Shown piece after piece: positions 36,959-45,797 of a stretch of DNA of 64,000 bases; positions within the stretch are counted from its first letter, which is position 1, and each line of letters begins with the position of its first letter. Below the pieces are notes generated by a model. That model had not been told where the DNA came from. It saw only the letters and a program-made list of their open reading frames with translations, and ran no database searches. The stretch lies in assembly GCA_038749105.1 (NCBI GenBank), contig JBCDIM010000012.1, forward strand, positions 1 through 64,000, in the 5' to 3' direction. Position numbers and translations under genes: made by a program. The stretch comes from JBCCOW01 sp038749105 (GTDB lineage Bacteria; Planctomycetota; Phycisphaerae; Phycisphaerales; Phycisphaeraceae).

Positions 36959-38086
36959 TTAGTCGTAGGTCAGCCACGAGGGGTCGATCGAACTCACGCT
37001 GCCGACGTCCACCGGCTGGCCGCCCTTGGCCGCCGACGCCATCGTGGCGTAGGTGATCTCCAGCGAGTGGAGGTTGTGGGCGCCGCTGTTGCCGGGTTCA
37101 CGGTCTTCTTCGATCGCACACAACAGCTCACCCATCGTCCCGATGAAGCCCTCGGAGAACCAGGTGCCCTGGAGGTCGGGGGTCGACTTGCCCTCGGCCA
37201 GCTGGACGCTGACCGTCTGCTCACCCAGGGAAGGGCCCGTGCTCTCGAGTATGCCCTTGCTGCCGACGACAAGCGTGCGGTCCACCCCGCCCACGGGCGC
37301 GTTGGCGTTGAAAGCGAGCGTTGCGAACAGCCCGTCGGCCTGCAGCATGATGTGGGCCCCCAGCGGCGGGCGGGCCTTCTGCCCTTTGAGCATCACATCG
37401 GCGGCAATCGCCCGGGTGATCGGGCGGTCCGCGGCGTAACAGCGGACCATGTCGAACCAGTGGACGGCAAAGTCAAACAGGATGATCTGCGGGATCGCGT
37501 CGAAGGCGGTCCCGACGATCCAGTTGTGGTCCCAGTGCACGGACAGATCGATCGAAGAAAGCTCGCCGAGCACACCCTGTTCCACGGCGGCACGGGCGTA
37601 AGCGACGTGCGGGGCCCAGCGTCCGTTTTGGTTAACCGCGAGCTTGAGGCCGCGCTGGTCCGCCAGATCGACCAACCGCTTGGCGGTGTCGATGTCGATT
37701 GCGAACGGCTTCTGGCTAAGCACGTGCTTGCCCGCATTGAGCGCGTCTTCGATCGCCCGGGCACGCACCGCGGGGTGCAGCGCCGCATCGATCACGTCGA
37801 TGTCGTCCCGCTTGAGCAGCTCCGCCCAGTCGGTATAGACCTCGGCCTCCGGATAGAACGCGTCCCGCCGCTTCACCGCCGCCTCCTCACTAAGGTCGCA
37901 GAAGGCCACGACGTCCCAGCCCTGACTGACATAAGCCTTGAGGTGGGACTCGGAGATCCCACCGCAGCCGATCAGCCCAATGCGGGGCCGGTACGACTTC
38001 GGGACGGGGGGACGGTAAGGCAGCTCGGGAGCGGCCACCGTTTCGGCGGGGCCTTGGCCGGACAGTTCGTAGTCGGTCTCGGGCAT
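36959..38086 (-). CDS. Gfo/Idh/MocA-family oxidoreductase
   Basis: A 375-residue NAD(P)-dependent dehydrogenase-type protein. After a 34-residue leader it has the nucleotide-binding RIGLIGCGGISESHLKAY, then HPAVRARAIEDALNAGKHVL and a QKPFA motif where the family normally has EKP. The catalytic-domain sequence FDFAVHWFDMVRCY carries the usual His. It is the last gene of the minus-strand run and follows the second Gfo/Idh gene by 38 bases. Such enzymes oxidise sugar or cyclitol hydroxyls, often at C3. The Glu-to-Gln change is unusual, but Lys and Pro are kept. Confidence 0.85.
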   Translation of the reverse strand: MPETDYELSGQGPAETVAAPELPYRPPVPKSYRPRIGLIGCGGISESHLKAYVSQGWDVVAFCDLSEEAAVKRRDAFYPEAEVYTDWAELLKRDDIDVIDAALHPAVRARAIEDALNAGKHVLSQKPFAIDIDTAKRLVDLADQRGLKLAVNQNGRWAPHVAYARAAVEQGVLGELSSIDLSVHWDHNWIVGTAFDAIPQIILFDFAVHWFDMVRCYAADRPITRAIAADVMLKGQKARPPLGAHIMLQADGLFATLAFNANAPVGGVDRTLVVGSKGILESTGPSLGEQTVSVQLAEGKSTPDLQGTWFSEGFIGTMGELLCAIEEDREPGNSGAHNLHSLEITYATMASAAKGGQPVDVGSVSSIDPSWLTYD

Positions 38087-38124
38087 CTCGGTTCCAATCG
38101 GATCAGGGGTGTTCGGGACGGGTG

Positions 38125-39201
38125 TCAGTCAAGCAGCGGGAGGGTCTTCTTCTCGGCGGCGCTGCGGGCTGCGGTATCGACGATCTGCTGGCCGATGCGG
38201 CAGATCTCGGGCGACAGCGGGCCCTCGATGGGCCGGTCGTTATCGATGCAGTCCAGGAAGTAGTTCACGCCGTCGGTGTAGGGGTGCACCAGCGGATCCA
38301 CCGCGATGTCGTACCCCTCGGGGCGGTCCTGGGTCTGGACGTGGATGGTCTCCTGGTAGTCGTAGCTGCTGATGGTGCCGGCCGAGCCGCAGAGCACGAA
38401 GCCGCAGCGGGGCTGGGGCTGGTGCGACCACGGGTCCGTGAAGGTGCCCCAGCGGGTCTCAAACTTCGACAAGCCGGATGCGTAGCGGGCGACCGTCACG
38501 CTGTGCTCATCGACCTCCAGGCCCGCCGGTTCGTCGACCATGCAGGTGACTTCGAGGGGCTTCTTGCCGTCGTGGTACCAGGTCCCGAGCGTCGTGCCAT
38601 AGCCGAGGTAGTCCTGGAGCGAGCCGCCGGACTGGTCTTTCTGATACCACCAGAGCTTGTTCTTGGCTTCGGGGCTGTCCTCGACGACGGTCTCGACCTT
38701 GTCCATCTTGTGCCGCGCGGGTCCGCGGTTGCCGTCGTAGTAGGTCACGCTGCGCAGCTCGCCGATCAGGCCTTCGTCCACCAGACGCTTGGCGGTCCGG
38801 TGCGGCGGATACCACGCCAACGGCCAGTTGATCGCCAGCCGCTTGCCCTTGCTGTGCACCGCCTCGGTCATCGCGTCGGCGTCGGCGAGGTTGGCGGCGA
38901 ACGGCTTCTCCACCAGCACATCCACCCCGTACTCGGCCACCTTGCACGCCCACTCGCCGTGCCCCCCGGTCGAGGCGCAGACGATGGCAACAGTCGGCGA
39001 CGTCTGCTCCATGCACGCCCGCCAATCCTCAAAGATCAGCGACTCGTCCAGACCCAGCCGGCCGAGCACCTCGCGCGGCGTGTCCGGCTCGTGGTGCCAG
39101 ACACCGACGACCTCGGCGTCCGGATGAGCAACGACCAGCCGCAGCAGATCGCCCATGTGCATGTGATCGAAGTTGATACCGACAATACGGTGGCGGGCCA
39201 T
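38125..39201 (-). CDS. Gfo/Idh/MocA-family oxidoreductase
   Basis: A 358-residue family member with the EKPFA motif intact (VDVLVEKPFAANLADADAM). The N-terminal nucleotide-binding loop is atypical: IVGINFDHMHMGDLL lacks the GxGxxG glycines. A further domain contains GGSLQDYLGYGTTLGTWYHDG. It therefore might use an altered cofactor mode. It lies between the xylose-isomerase-like gene at 39253 (51 bases) and the other Gfo/Idh gene. Substrate unknown, probably a sugar or cyclitol derivative. Confidence 0.83.
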   Translation of the reverse strand: MARHRIVGINFDHMHMGDLLRLVVAHPDAEVVGVWHHEPDTPREVLGRLGLDESLIFEDWRACMEQTSPTVAIVCASTGGHGEWACKVAEYGVDVLVEKPFAANLADADAMTEAVHSKGKRLAINWPLAWYPPHRTAKRLVDEGLIGELRSVTYYDGNRGPARHKMDKVETVVEDSPEAKNKLWWYQKDQSGGSLQDYLGYGTTLGTWYHDGKKPLEVTCMVDEPAGLEVDEHSVTVARYASGLSKFETRWGTFTDPWSHQPQPRCGFVLCGSAGTISSYDYQETIHVQTQDRPEGYDIAVDPLVHPYTDGVNYFLDCIDNDRPIEGPLSPEICRIGQQIVDTAARSAAEKKTLPLLD

Positions 39202-39252
39202 GGTTTTTCCTTTCGAGCATTGGAGACGCGAAACAAAAACGTGGGGGGTTGA

Positions 39253-40074
39253 TCACGGGAAGTGATCATGCACCCATTGGGCGGAGACACGGTGGGCCTC
39301 CACAACGCCAAGCGAGACGTCGGTCTCGTCGGCAAGCGCACACTCCAGGAAGATCGGGCCGTCGAAGCCCTGAGCAGTGAGGCGTTCAAACACCGCGGTG
39401 TAGTCAAGGTCTCCGTCGCCCATCGTCTGCGACCAGACGTGGCCCACGCTCTGTCGGAGGTGCAGGCTGACCGTGCGTTCGCCGTAGCAGTCCATCAGGT
39501 CCTGCAGGGCGACGTTGCTGTAGCCGCAGCCCTGGAATAACCAGTGCGTATCCAGACACATCTTCAACTCGGGCACCGCGAGCAGCATGTGGTGGAACTC
39601 ACGCGCGCCGGCCCGGAACTCGGGCGCGTGGACGTGGTACGCCAGCGTGACGCCGTGCGCCGTGCACCGCTGCACCAGCTCGGCGAGCGCCCCGGCCTGC
39701 GTGCGCAGCTGCGCATCGCTCTTGTCCTCTTCGGTCGACCATGAGATGGGGTCAGGATTGGTCGTCAAGAGATGGATGCCGACCCCGCCGCACGCCTCGG
39801 CCAACGCGTCGATCCGGTCGAGCTCGGTGTCGAGTGTCTCGGCCTCGTGCAGCCGCGAGCCGGTGTAGAGCGACGGCATGGCAAGGCTTTTTTCATCCGC
39901 GAGCTGCTTCAGCTCCACCGCCTGCTCCGACGTGCTGGCCGAGTGCTCCCACGCGGTCAGGCCCGCTTCGATCGCCTCATCGAACGCCTCGCCAAGAGTA
40001 TCCGTGAGCGCCCGCCCTTCCCGGTCACGGTACTGGTGCCAGGTGTACATCTGGGTGCCGACAACGCGTGTCAT
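39253..40074 (-). CDS. Sugar phosphate isomerase/epimerase-like TIM barrel
   Basis: A 273-residue protein of the AP-endonuclease-2/xylose-isomerase-like superfamily. It shows the scattered metal-ligand pattern: VTLAYHVHAPEF, LKMCLDTHWLFQG, TVSLHLRQSVG and a final GPIFLECALA Glu. GGAG lies about 9 bases before ATG 40074, which overlaps the end region of the phosphotriesterase-like gene (5-base gap). Known relatives interconvert keto-sugars and inososes or hydrolyse 3-keto-glycosides, which fits the two dehydrogenases downstream. Confidence 0.8.
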   Translation of the reverse strand: MTRVVGTQMYTWHQYRDREGRALTDTLGEAFDEAIEAGLTAWEHSASTSEQAVELKQLADEKSLAMPSLYTGSRLHEAETLDTELDRIDALAEACGGVGIHLLTTNPDPISWSTEEDKSDAQLRTQAGALAELVQRCTAHGVTLAYHVHAPEFRAGAREFHHMLLAVPELKMCLDTHWLFQGCGYSNVALQDLMDCYGERTVSLHLRQSVGHVWSQTMGDGDLDYTAVFERLTAQGFDGPIFLECALADETDVSLGVVEAHRVSAQWVHDHFP

Positions 40075-40079
40075 AGTGA

Positions 40080-41051
40080 TTACTCCGAGGCAGGGACTGC
40101 CGACTGTGCGAACGCAAAAGCACGGGCTGGGTTACGAGAGAAAATCCGATCGAGGTCGGTGTCGGTGACGCCGGCCACCCGCAGCCGCTCGGACAGTCCG
40201 GTGACCAACCACGCGAGTCCGGGCGTGCCGCCGCGCCCGTGCCAGTAACTCCGCCGGGCGAGGTCCATGCCCACCGTGATCTGGTTGGGGAAGTCGCCGA
40301 TCAACGCAACGATGAGGTCGAGGGTCGGGCAGGTTCCGGTCTTCGCCAGGCTGCGGAAGTGCTGGTCGTATTCGAGCGTGACACCGGCCTGCAGCAGCTC
40401 GCGGTGATAGGCCGACTCGGGCTTGGCGTCGGTGTGACTGAGCACGATCTGCTCGGGCAGCGCCCCGGCTCCGACCAGCCGATCCACCTGCTCCAGCCCC
40501 GCGGTGCCCGCCTCGGTGTGGGTGATCACCGGGCAGCCCGTCTCGGCCGCAACCTGCCCCGCGGCGGTAAACGCCTCCGCCTGATGGTCGGTTAAACGAT
40601 CCCGCCCGCCGGCGACCTTGATTACGCCCGCCTTCGTGTCGTCGGGGCACTCTTCGACCCCAACCGTGATCTCCCGCCGGAATCGTTCGGCGAGGGCTTC
40701 GCGGTTTTCCTGCAGGATCGGGTTGTCCTCGGCGTAGTAGATCGGCAGGTGCAGGCCCGTCGGAGCCACGACGTGCACGCCGGTCTTGGCTGTGATCTCC
40801 CGCAGCTTCGGAACACTGCGCCCGCAGCCGCCCGGCATCGTGTCGACCACCCAGCCGCCGCCCGACCGCTTGAATGCCTCAAGGTCCACACAAGCCGCAT
40901 CCACGTTATCGAGCAAGAAGTCGGCGAACCGGTCCGCGATGAACGGGTGGTCGATAATCAGGTGCTCGTGCGCATCGCACTTCCCGAGCGTTGCCGGGTC
41001 GGCGGGCACGTCACCCATCACGGTTCGGATGAAAGGCGCGTTGCCGTTCAC
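40080..41051 (-). CDS. Phosphotriesterase-family metal hydrolase (possible sugar lactonase)
   Basis: A 323-residue amidohydrolase-superfamily enzyme with the complete binuclear metal set: His28 and His30 in DAHEHL, carboxylated Lys145 in AGVIKVAGG, His178 in PVITHTEAG, His206 in VLSHTD and Asp263 in TVGMDLA. I chose GTG 41051, whose GTGA overlaps the stop of the upstream oxidoreductase, because CGGGAGC lies about 6 bases upstream; a GTG at 41084 would add 11 residues. Family members include phosphotriesterases and lactonases. The pathway context (dehydrogenases, isomerases) favours hydrolysis of a sugar lactone. Confidence 0.85.
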   Translation of the reverse strand: MNGNAPFIRTVMGDVPADPATLGKCDAHEHLIIDHPFIADRFADFLLDNVDAACVDLEAFKRSGGGWVVDTMPGGCGRSVPKLREITAKTGVHVVAPTGLHLPIYYAEDNPILQENREALAERFRREITVGVEECPDDTKAGVIKVAGGRDRLTDHQAEAFTAAGQVAAETGCPVITHTEAGTAGLEQVDRLVGAGALPEQIVLSHTDAKPESAYHRELLQAGVTLEYDQHFRSLAKTGTCPTLDLIVALIGDFPNQITVGMDLARRSYWHGRGGTPGLAWLVTGLSERLRVAGVTDTDLDRIFSRNPARAFAFAQSAVPASE

Positions 41052-42430
41052 ATCAGCTCCCGTCGCCGGTGGTGGTGCCGCCACGCGTCCGCCGCCGTCT
41101 CGGCGATCTTCGTCGGTGGCTCGAGGACGGCATCTAACGCATCAAGGCGCTCCTGCAGCTTGCCCACCTCTAAACTCTTGGCACTCGTATCGGCTTCCAG
41201 CGAATACGCCGCCGCAAGGCCCGCGGCCTGCCCCATGCTCATCGTCTGCCCCATGCTCCGGCAGGACGCGTGCGCGTCGTGCGTCGCGCTGAAACACCGC
41301 CCCACCACCCACAGCTCATCTCGGCCCTTCGGCACCAGCGTCCCGTAAGGCACGCCATACACCCCGCCCTGTTCGACATACGCCCAGGCCGTCTCCTCTT
41401 CGCCGTTCCCGCCCATGCGGTGGTCTTCGATCGGGGCCCCGCAGAGCAGCACCTGATCGTTGAACAGCTTGCCCGAGAGGCAGTCTTCACGGGTGAGCCG
41501 ATACTCGCCGTAGACCCGCCGTGTCTCCCGCACGCCGATGTGGTGGCCGAGCCCGATGATCTTCGCGTGCTCATAGCCCGGGACCATGTTGCGTAAAAAA
41601 TCCTCGTAGATGAACGCCTGGCGTCGGCCCTCGATCTCCGCGGCGGTCAACGCCTCGGGGTCGGTCGGGTCCGCATCGGCCACACGAACCGCGACCGTCG
41701 CGATGCAGCCCTCCTGCACCATCGCGTGCGCGCTGCCCTTCTTCCGCGGCAGCGCGTGCCGGCCCTCGTCCACCGCCGTCGCCATCCGCTCCATCAGCAT
41801 CTTCTTCCCGCCCTCCGCCGCGTACCGATCCAGATCGACGTTGCTCATCCGGAACGTCGTCGTCATCGTCTGCGCGGGGTCCAGCTCGCCCGCCTTCTCG
41901 TACGGCACGTCGGCGAGATGACACAGGTCGGCATCACCGCTCGAATCAATGAACCGCCGACCCTTCACCCGAAGGAAGCCTCGCTTGGTGTGCACGATGA
42001 CTGCCGTGATCCGCCCATCCGACGATGTCTCGACATCGCACAGCCAGGCGTGTAGCAGCACGCGGACCCCTGCCGCCGCCAGCATCTGGTCCCAGACCCA
42101 CTTGAGACGCTCGGGGTTGTAAGTGACACCCGTACCCGCCCCGTAGGTATTGGGCCGGAGGAACACATCATCCGTTGCATCCAGCGCATCGACCACACGG
42201 TCGGGCACGCCGCCGACCACCTTCCGCGGGGCGTCGCCGGGGGTGAAGAAGCCATAGAACGTGTCGAGCACCTGCGTGCTCGTGCCGCCGGCAAAGCCGT
42301 AGCGTTCGATCAATACGACGGACCGCCCCGCCTCCGCCGCCGCGATCGCCGCACAGCAGCCGGCCGACCCCGCGCCGACCACCACCACGTCGGCCTCCGC
42401 GATCGTCTTGGCATCCAGCTCGAGACTCAT
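41048..42430 (-). CDS. FAD-dependent oxidoreductase (FAD_oxidored type)
   Basis: A 460-residue flavoprotein beginning ADVVVVGAGSAGCCAAIAAA, then IERYGFAGGTSTQVLDTFYG, the signature of this family, with VKGRRFIDSSGDADLCHLAD as the second FAD motif. It resembles the protein at 15380. Its ATG overlaps the stop of the isomerase at 42427 (ATGA), and its stop overlaps the GTG of the phosphotriesterase-like gene, so the three are translationally coupled. Probable sugar or amino-sugar oxidation; no direct evidence for the substrate. Confidence 0.83.
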   Translation of the reverse strand: MSLELDAKTIAEADVVVVGAGSAGCCAAIAAAEAGRSVVLIERYGFAGGTSTQVLDTFYGFFTPGDAPRKVVGGVPDRVVDALDATDDVFLRPNTYGAGTGVTYNPERLKWVWDQMLAAAGVRVLLHAWLCDVETSSDGRITAVIVHTKRGFLRVKGRRFIDSSGDADLCHLADVPYEKAGELDPAQTMTTTFRMSNVDLDRYAAEGGKKMLMERMATAVDEGRHALPRKKGSAHAMVQEGCIATVAVRVADADPTDPEALTAAEIEGRRQAFIYEDFLRNMVPGYEHAKIIGLGHHIGVRETRRVYGEYRLTREDCLSGKLFNDQVLLCGAPIEDHRMGGNGEEETAWAYVEQGGVYGVPYGTLVPKGRDELWVVGRCFSATHDAHASCRSMGQTMSMGQAAGLAAAYSLEADTSAKSLEVGKLQERLDALDAVLEPPTKIAETAADAWRHHHRRRELM

Positions 42431-43221
42431 TCGGCACCCCCGTAAACCTTCCGCGCCAGAGCGAGATCATCCGGCATACTCTCGCCACCGGGCGTCTCCA
42501 GCACGACCCAGCCGTCAAACCCGATGGCTCTGTACGCCTCGGCACAAGCGGCGTGATCGACCTTGCCTTGTCCCAAGGAAGCATCACCGGTGAACGTGGC
42601 TGCGTCCTTCGCGTGAGCCTGCACGATCAGCGAGCCGAACGTGCGGGCCTCTTCAGCCGGATCGCGGTCGCACCACGCCGTGTTCGCCGGGTCGAAGTAC
42701 ACGCCAAACCCCGGCCCGGCCGTCTCCGCCATCTCGACGACATGCTCGGCCGGTGTCACCCCCTCAAACGCGATGGTGACACCCACGTCGTGCGCCTTGC
42801 GGCAGAGCGGTTGCAGCCGCTCCGCAACCGCTGCACGGTGTGAGGCCCCCTTGGGTTCATTAAAGAAAAAGAACGGCAGCAACAACACCGGCGCCCCCAG
42901 TTCCGCACACGCCTGCACCGTCAGCAGCACCTCGTCGGCCTTCTCGTTCGGGTCACACCACCACGTCGCGAGGCCGCCGTTGTTGTGCTCCCCCATGACC
43001 AGCGACGGCACCGCAAGCCCGTGGTGATCCCGCAAAGCCGAGACCTCCCGCAAAAACCCCGGCAGGTCACGCTTCAACCGCTCGAGCTGTACGTTGATCT
43101 CGATGCCCTGGACCCCGAGACTCGCCGCGCCGGCAAAACACGCTTCCAGCGGTCTCGCCGCACCGGTAAAACTCTCTCCAAACGCCCCGCGAACAACCTC
43201 GTCCATGATCCCGATCTTCAT
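42427..43221 (-). CDS. Sugar phosphate isomerase/epimerase-like TIM barrel
   Basis: A 264-residue xylose-isomerase-like barrel protein. Strand-end motifs are VQGIEINVQLE, VTIAFEGVTPAEHVVEMA, FGVYFDPANTAWCDRD, IVQAHAKDAA and WVVLETPGGESM, and they supply Glu, Asp, His and Glu metal ligands. It starts three bases after the SIS gene stop. It is only distantly related to the protein at 39253, so the pathway has two different isomerase/epimerase or hydrolase steps of this fold. Confidence 0.82.
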   Translation of the reverse strand: MKIGIMDEVVRGAFGESFTGAARPLEACFAGAASLGVQGIEINVQLERLKRDLPGFLREVSALRDHHGLAVPSLVMGEHNNGGLATWWCDPNEKADEVLLTVQACAELGAPVLLLPFFFFNEPKGASHRAAVAERLQPLCRKAHDVGVTIAFEGVTPAEHVVEMAETAGPGFGVYFDPANTAWCDRDPAEEARTFGSLIVQAHAKDAATFTGDASLGQGKVDHAACAEAYRAIGFDGWVVLETPGGESMPDDLALARKVYGGAE

Positions 43222-43224
43222 GGC

Positions 43225-44010
43225 TTAGTCCTCCGGCCCGACATTGGCGAACAGCCGAGCTAGCCGGTGGGCGTGCTCGTCATACGCCGCCTCAAATACC
43301 TCGGCCGCACGGTCAGAACCCAGGATGGCACCGGCCGCCAGCGCCTTGGGCGGCTGCCCCCCGTCGATCAGACGCCGCGCGACCTCGGCTTTGATGCAAT
43401 TCACGATCAGGCACCCCCCCACCGTGCTGCCCGGGGCAACCGGCTGATCCAGCCCGTCCAGGCTGACCATCGCGTCACCGACCGGGGCGCCCGTGTCCAA
43501 GACCAGGTCCGCGAAGTCGGTCAGCTTCTTGCCATCGTCCCGCTTACTCGTGCTCGCATCGCTGTGGGCCTGCGACACCAGAGCCACCGTGAAGATGCCC
43601 CGCTTCTGGAACCCTTCCGCGATCTCGATCGGCACGACGTTGCAGCCGCTGCTGCTGATGACGAAGGCCGAGTCCTGATCGGAGAAGTCGTAGTTGCGGA
43701 GGATACGGTCTGCGAAGCCGGGCACGTTCTCGAGGAACATCGCCTGGCGTTGACCGTTGCTTCCCACCACGGGGTGATGGAAGCTCAGGGAGAGCTCCAC
43801 CATCGGGTTGAAGCCCGGGAACGAGCCGTAGCGCGGCCACATCTCTTCGACCATGATCCGGCTGTGGCCGCTGCCGAAGACGTGCACCATCCGACCCGCC
43901 AGGATCGTCTGCGCAAACCGATCGGCAGCCTGCTCGATCGCTCCGAGCTGTTCGCCGACCGCGTCCATCAGCCCTCGGCTGTGGTGAATGAAGGTTTCCG
44001 CCGGGGTCAT
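43225..44010 (-). CDS. SIS-domain sugar isomerase-like protein (UPF0309-like)
   Basis: A 261-residue cytoplasmic protein. The phosphosugar-binding SIS motif HVFGSGHSRIMVEEMWPR (about residues 43-60) and FVISSSGCNVVPIEIA are those of UPF0309-type proteins. ATG 44010 has GGAG about 9 bases upstream and overlaps the stop of the ROK kinase (ATGA), so the kinase and SIS protein are likely made together. A kinase product (sugar phosphate) would be its natural ligand. Confidence 0.83.
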   Translation of the reverse strand: MTPAETFIHHSRGLMDAVGEQLGAIEQAADRFAQTILAGRMVHVFGSGHSRIMVEEMWPRYGSFPGFNPMVELSLSFHHPVVGSNGQRQAMFLENVPGFADRILRNYDFSDQDSAFVISSSGCNVVPIEIAEGFQKRGIFTVALVSQAHSDASTSKRDDGKKLTDFADLVLDTGAPVGDAMVSLDGLDQPVAPGSTVGGCLIVNCIKAEVARRLIDGGQPPKALAAGAILGSDRAAEVFEAAYDEHAHRLARLFANVGPED

Positions 44011-44888
44011 GATCCGTTCTCCTGTTGGGTATGTAACCAAGCAAACCGACCCGCCCCCACCGCCCCCGCCACGTCGCCCAGCGCCGCGGGAAGCAGCGGC
44101 ACCGCCCGTTCAAACGGCCGCCATTCCAGCGTGTCCATCGCTTCTCGTAAGGGGACAAACAACGCCTCATCCGCCGTGGCAATCCCGCCGCCGAGCACCA
44201 CCGCTTCCGGGTCAAACGCGTTGATCAATCCCGCCACCCCGCAGGCCAGTGCGTGGATCGTGTTGTGCCAATGAGCCGCCGCCGCCTCGTCACCGGCTCC
44301 CACCGCTTCCACCAGCTCACGCGTCGATGCAAAACCGGTCCGGGCCTGCACCGTGTGATCGCCCACCAGGTCTTCCAGGCTGCCCGGCGTGCCTACGATG
44401 TCGGCCGGCCCGCTCTGGTCGATCGTGATGTGCCCGAGGTGGCCCGCGCGACCCGACCCGCCGGTCACCAGCTTGCCACCCAGCAACAGCCCACCGCCCA
44501 CACCGGTGCCCAGCGTCAGCATGACCACGTCCTGCCGACCACTCGCTGCGCCGCACCACGCCTCCGCAAGCGTCGCGGCATGGGCATCATTGAGCACCTG
44601 CACCGGACGGCCCAACGCCTCCGACCAGTCCAACCCTTCCAGCGCTTCCATCCGGCCACGCATCCACGCGATACTCCGGTGGTCCTTCGCCGCTAAACCC
44701 GGAGCCGCGATGCCCACTGGCACACTGGGCTCACCCAAGACCTCAAGGATCTCCCGCACCGCGTCCACCAGACCGCCCGGGTCATCCACCGTCGGCCGAC
44801 GCAACGATTCCCCCAACGCTCCGTCAACACCCACCGCCAACGCCTTGATGCGCGTGCCACCTATGTCGATACCGATGGCCTCGGTCAT
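44007..44888 (-). CDS. ROK-family sugar kinase lacking the zinc-binding cysteines
   Basis: A 293-residue kinase. ATP-binding motifs are GIDIGGTRIKALAV and VMLTLGTGVGGGLLLGG; the catalytic base is Asp in VQVLNDAHAAT. GHLGHITI carries the conserved His, but the ROK zinc motif (CxCGxxGCxE) reads DIVGTPGSLE, so all three Cys are lost. Zinc-free ROK kinases exist, so it is probably active. It overlaps both neighbours by four bases (ATGA). Likely substrate: a hexose or amino sugar entering this pathway. Confidence 0.85.
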   Translation of the reverse strand: MTEAIGIDIGGTRIKALAVGVDGALGESLRRPTVDDPGGLVDAVREILEVLGEPSVPVGIAAPGLAAKDHRSIAWMRGRMEALEGLDWSEALGRPVQVLNDAHAATLAEAWCGAASGRQDVVMLTLGTGVGGGLLLGGKLVTGGSGRAGHLGHITIDQSGPADIVGTPGSLEDLVGDHTVQARTGFASTRELVEAVGAGDEAAAAHWHNTIHALACGVAGLINAFDPEAVVLGGGIATADEALFVPLREAMDTLEWRPFERAVPLLPAALGDVAGAVGAGRFAWLHTQQENGS

Positions 44889-45727
44889 GATTGGCCCTCT
44901 TCTGCCGGCAGCCCTTCACTGACGCACCACCCGCCGTCCACACACAACACCTGGCCGGTCACGCAGGCCGCGCCCTCGCTGAGCAGGTACACCACCGCCG
45001 CATCGAGGTCTTCGGGTCTGCCCACCCGGCCACCATCGAGCGGCTGCTTGCGGGACACAAACTCCTGGATCGTCGGGTCGGTCGCAGCCCGCTGAGCCAT
45101 CGGGGTCTCGACCAATGCCGGGGCGATCACGTTGAAGCGGATGTTATCCGCCGCGTAATACGCCGCGCAGCTCTTGGTGAAACCGATCGCGGCGCTCTTC
45201 GTCGCCGCGTAGACGTGGGTGGCGAAGAACCGGGGTGACGGCGACTTCCCCAGCACGCTGCCCATGTTCAACACTGCGCCGCGTGATGACCGTCCCGCGT
45301 GGCCCTGTTGCCAGGCCTGCACCGCCGCCCGATTGCTCTTGATCATCGACGAGAGGTTCAGCGACAGCGTCACGTCGATCCCCTCGTCGGTCACCTCATG
45401 CAACGGGCCATCACCAAACCGCCGACCGCTGCCTCCGGCCACGTGATACAGCCCATCGAACCGCCCGAACGCCTCGACACACACCGCAATCGCCCGCTCC
45501 GCCGACTCGCCTTCACAGGCGTCCCCGCTCAGGGCCACCGCGCTCCCGATCGCTTGCAACTCAGCCAACGCTCGCTCCACCGATTCCACCGACCGGCCCA
45601 TCACCACAACCGAGGCACCCGCATGCATGCACGCCTTCGCGGCAGAAAGCCCAAGGCCAGTAGTGCCTCCGATGATGACGATGGCGCGGTTGGCAAGAGG
45701 TTGACGCGGGTCGAGAGCGTGAGCCAT
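44885..45727 (-). CDS. Short-chain dehydrogenase/reductase (SDR)
   Basis: A 280-residue classical SDR. The cofactor motif is IVIIGGTTGLGLSAAKA (TGxxxGxG-like), then NLSSMIKSN, Ser in VLNMGSVLGK and the catalytic pair YAATKSAAIGF (Tyr-x-x-x-Lys). The C-terminal GQVLCVDGGW is standard. It is the first gene of the minus-strand pathway cluster; its start codon at 45725-45727 lies 67 bases from the divergent GntR-type gene, and a regulatory inverted repeat is between them. Confidence 0.9.
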   Translation of the reverse strand: MAHALDPRQPLANRAIVIIGGTTGLGLSAAKACMHAGASVVVMGRSVESVERALAELQAIGSAVALSGDACEGESAERAIAVCVEAFGRFDGLYHVAGGSGRRFGDGPLHEVTDEGIDVTLSLNLSSMIKSNRAAVQAWQQGHAGRSSRGAVLNMGSVLGKSPSPRFFATHVYAATKSAAIGFTKSCAAYYAADNIRFNVIAPALVETPMAQRAATDPTIQEFVSRKQPLDGGRVGRPEDLDAAVVYLLSEGAACVTGQVLCVDGGWCVSEGLPAEEGQS

Positions 45728-45763
45728 GATGCGAAATCTATCGCAGAAATCAAATCAGTCATC

Positions 45764-45797
45764 CATATCAGCAAAAAAACTGATATGTTTTGATATG
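45764..45797. promoter_or_regulatory. Perfect inverted repeat between SDR operon and GntR regulator
   Basis: CATATCAG (45764-45771) and CTGATATG (45780-45787) are a perfect 8-bp inverted repeat separated by CAAAAAAA. A further TTGATATG runs into the regulator's start codon (45790-45797), and CAAATCAG at about 45751 is a weaker copy. The region is only 67 bases long and must hold both divergent promoters, so binding would control both. It is the likely operator of the GntR-type regulator. Confidence 0.7.
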
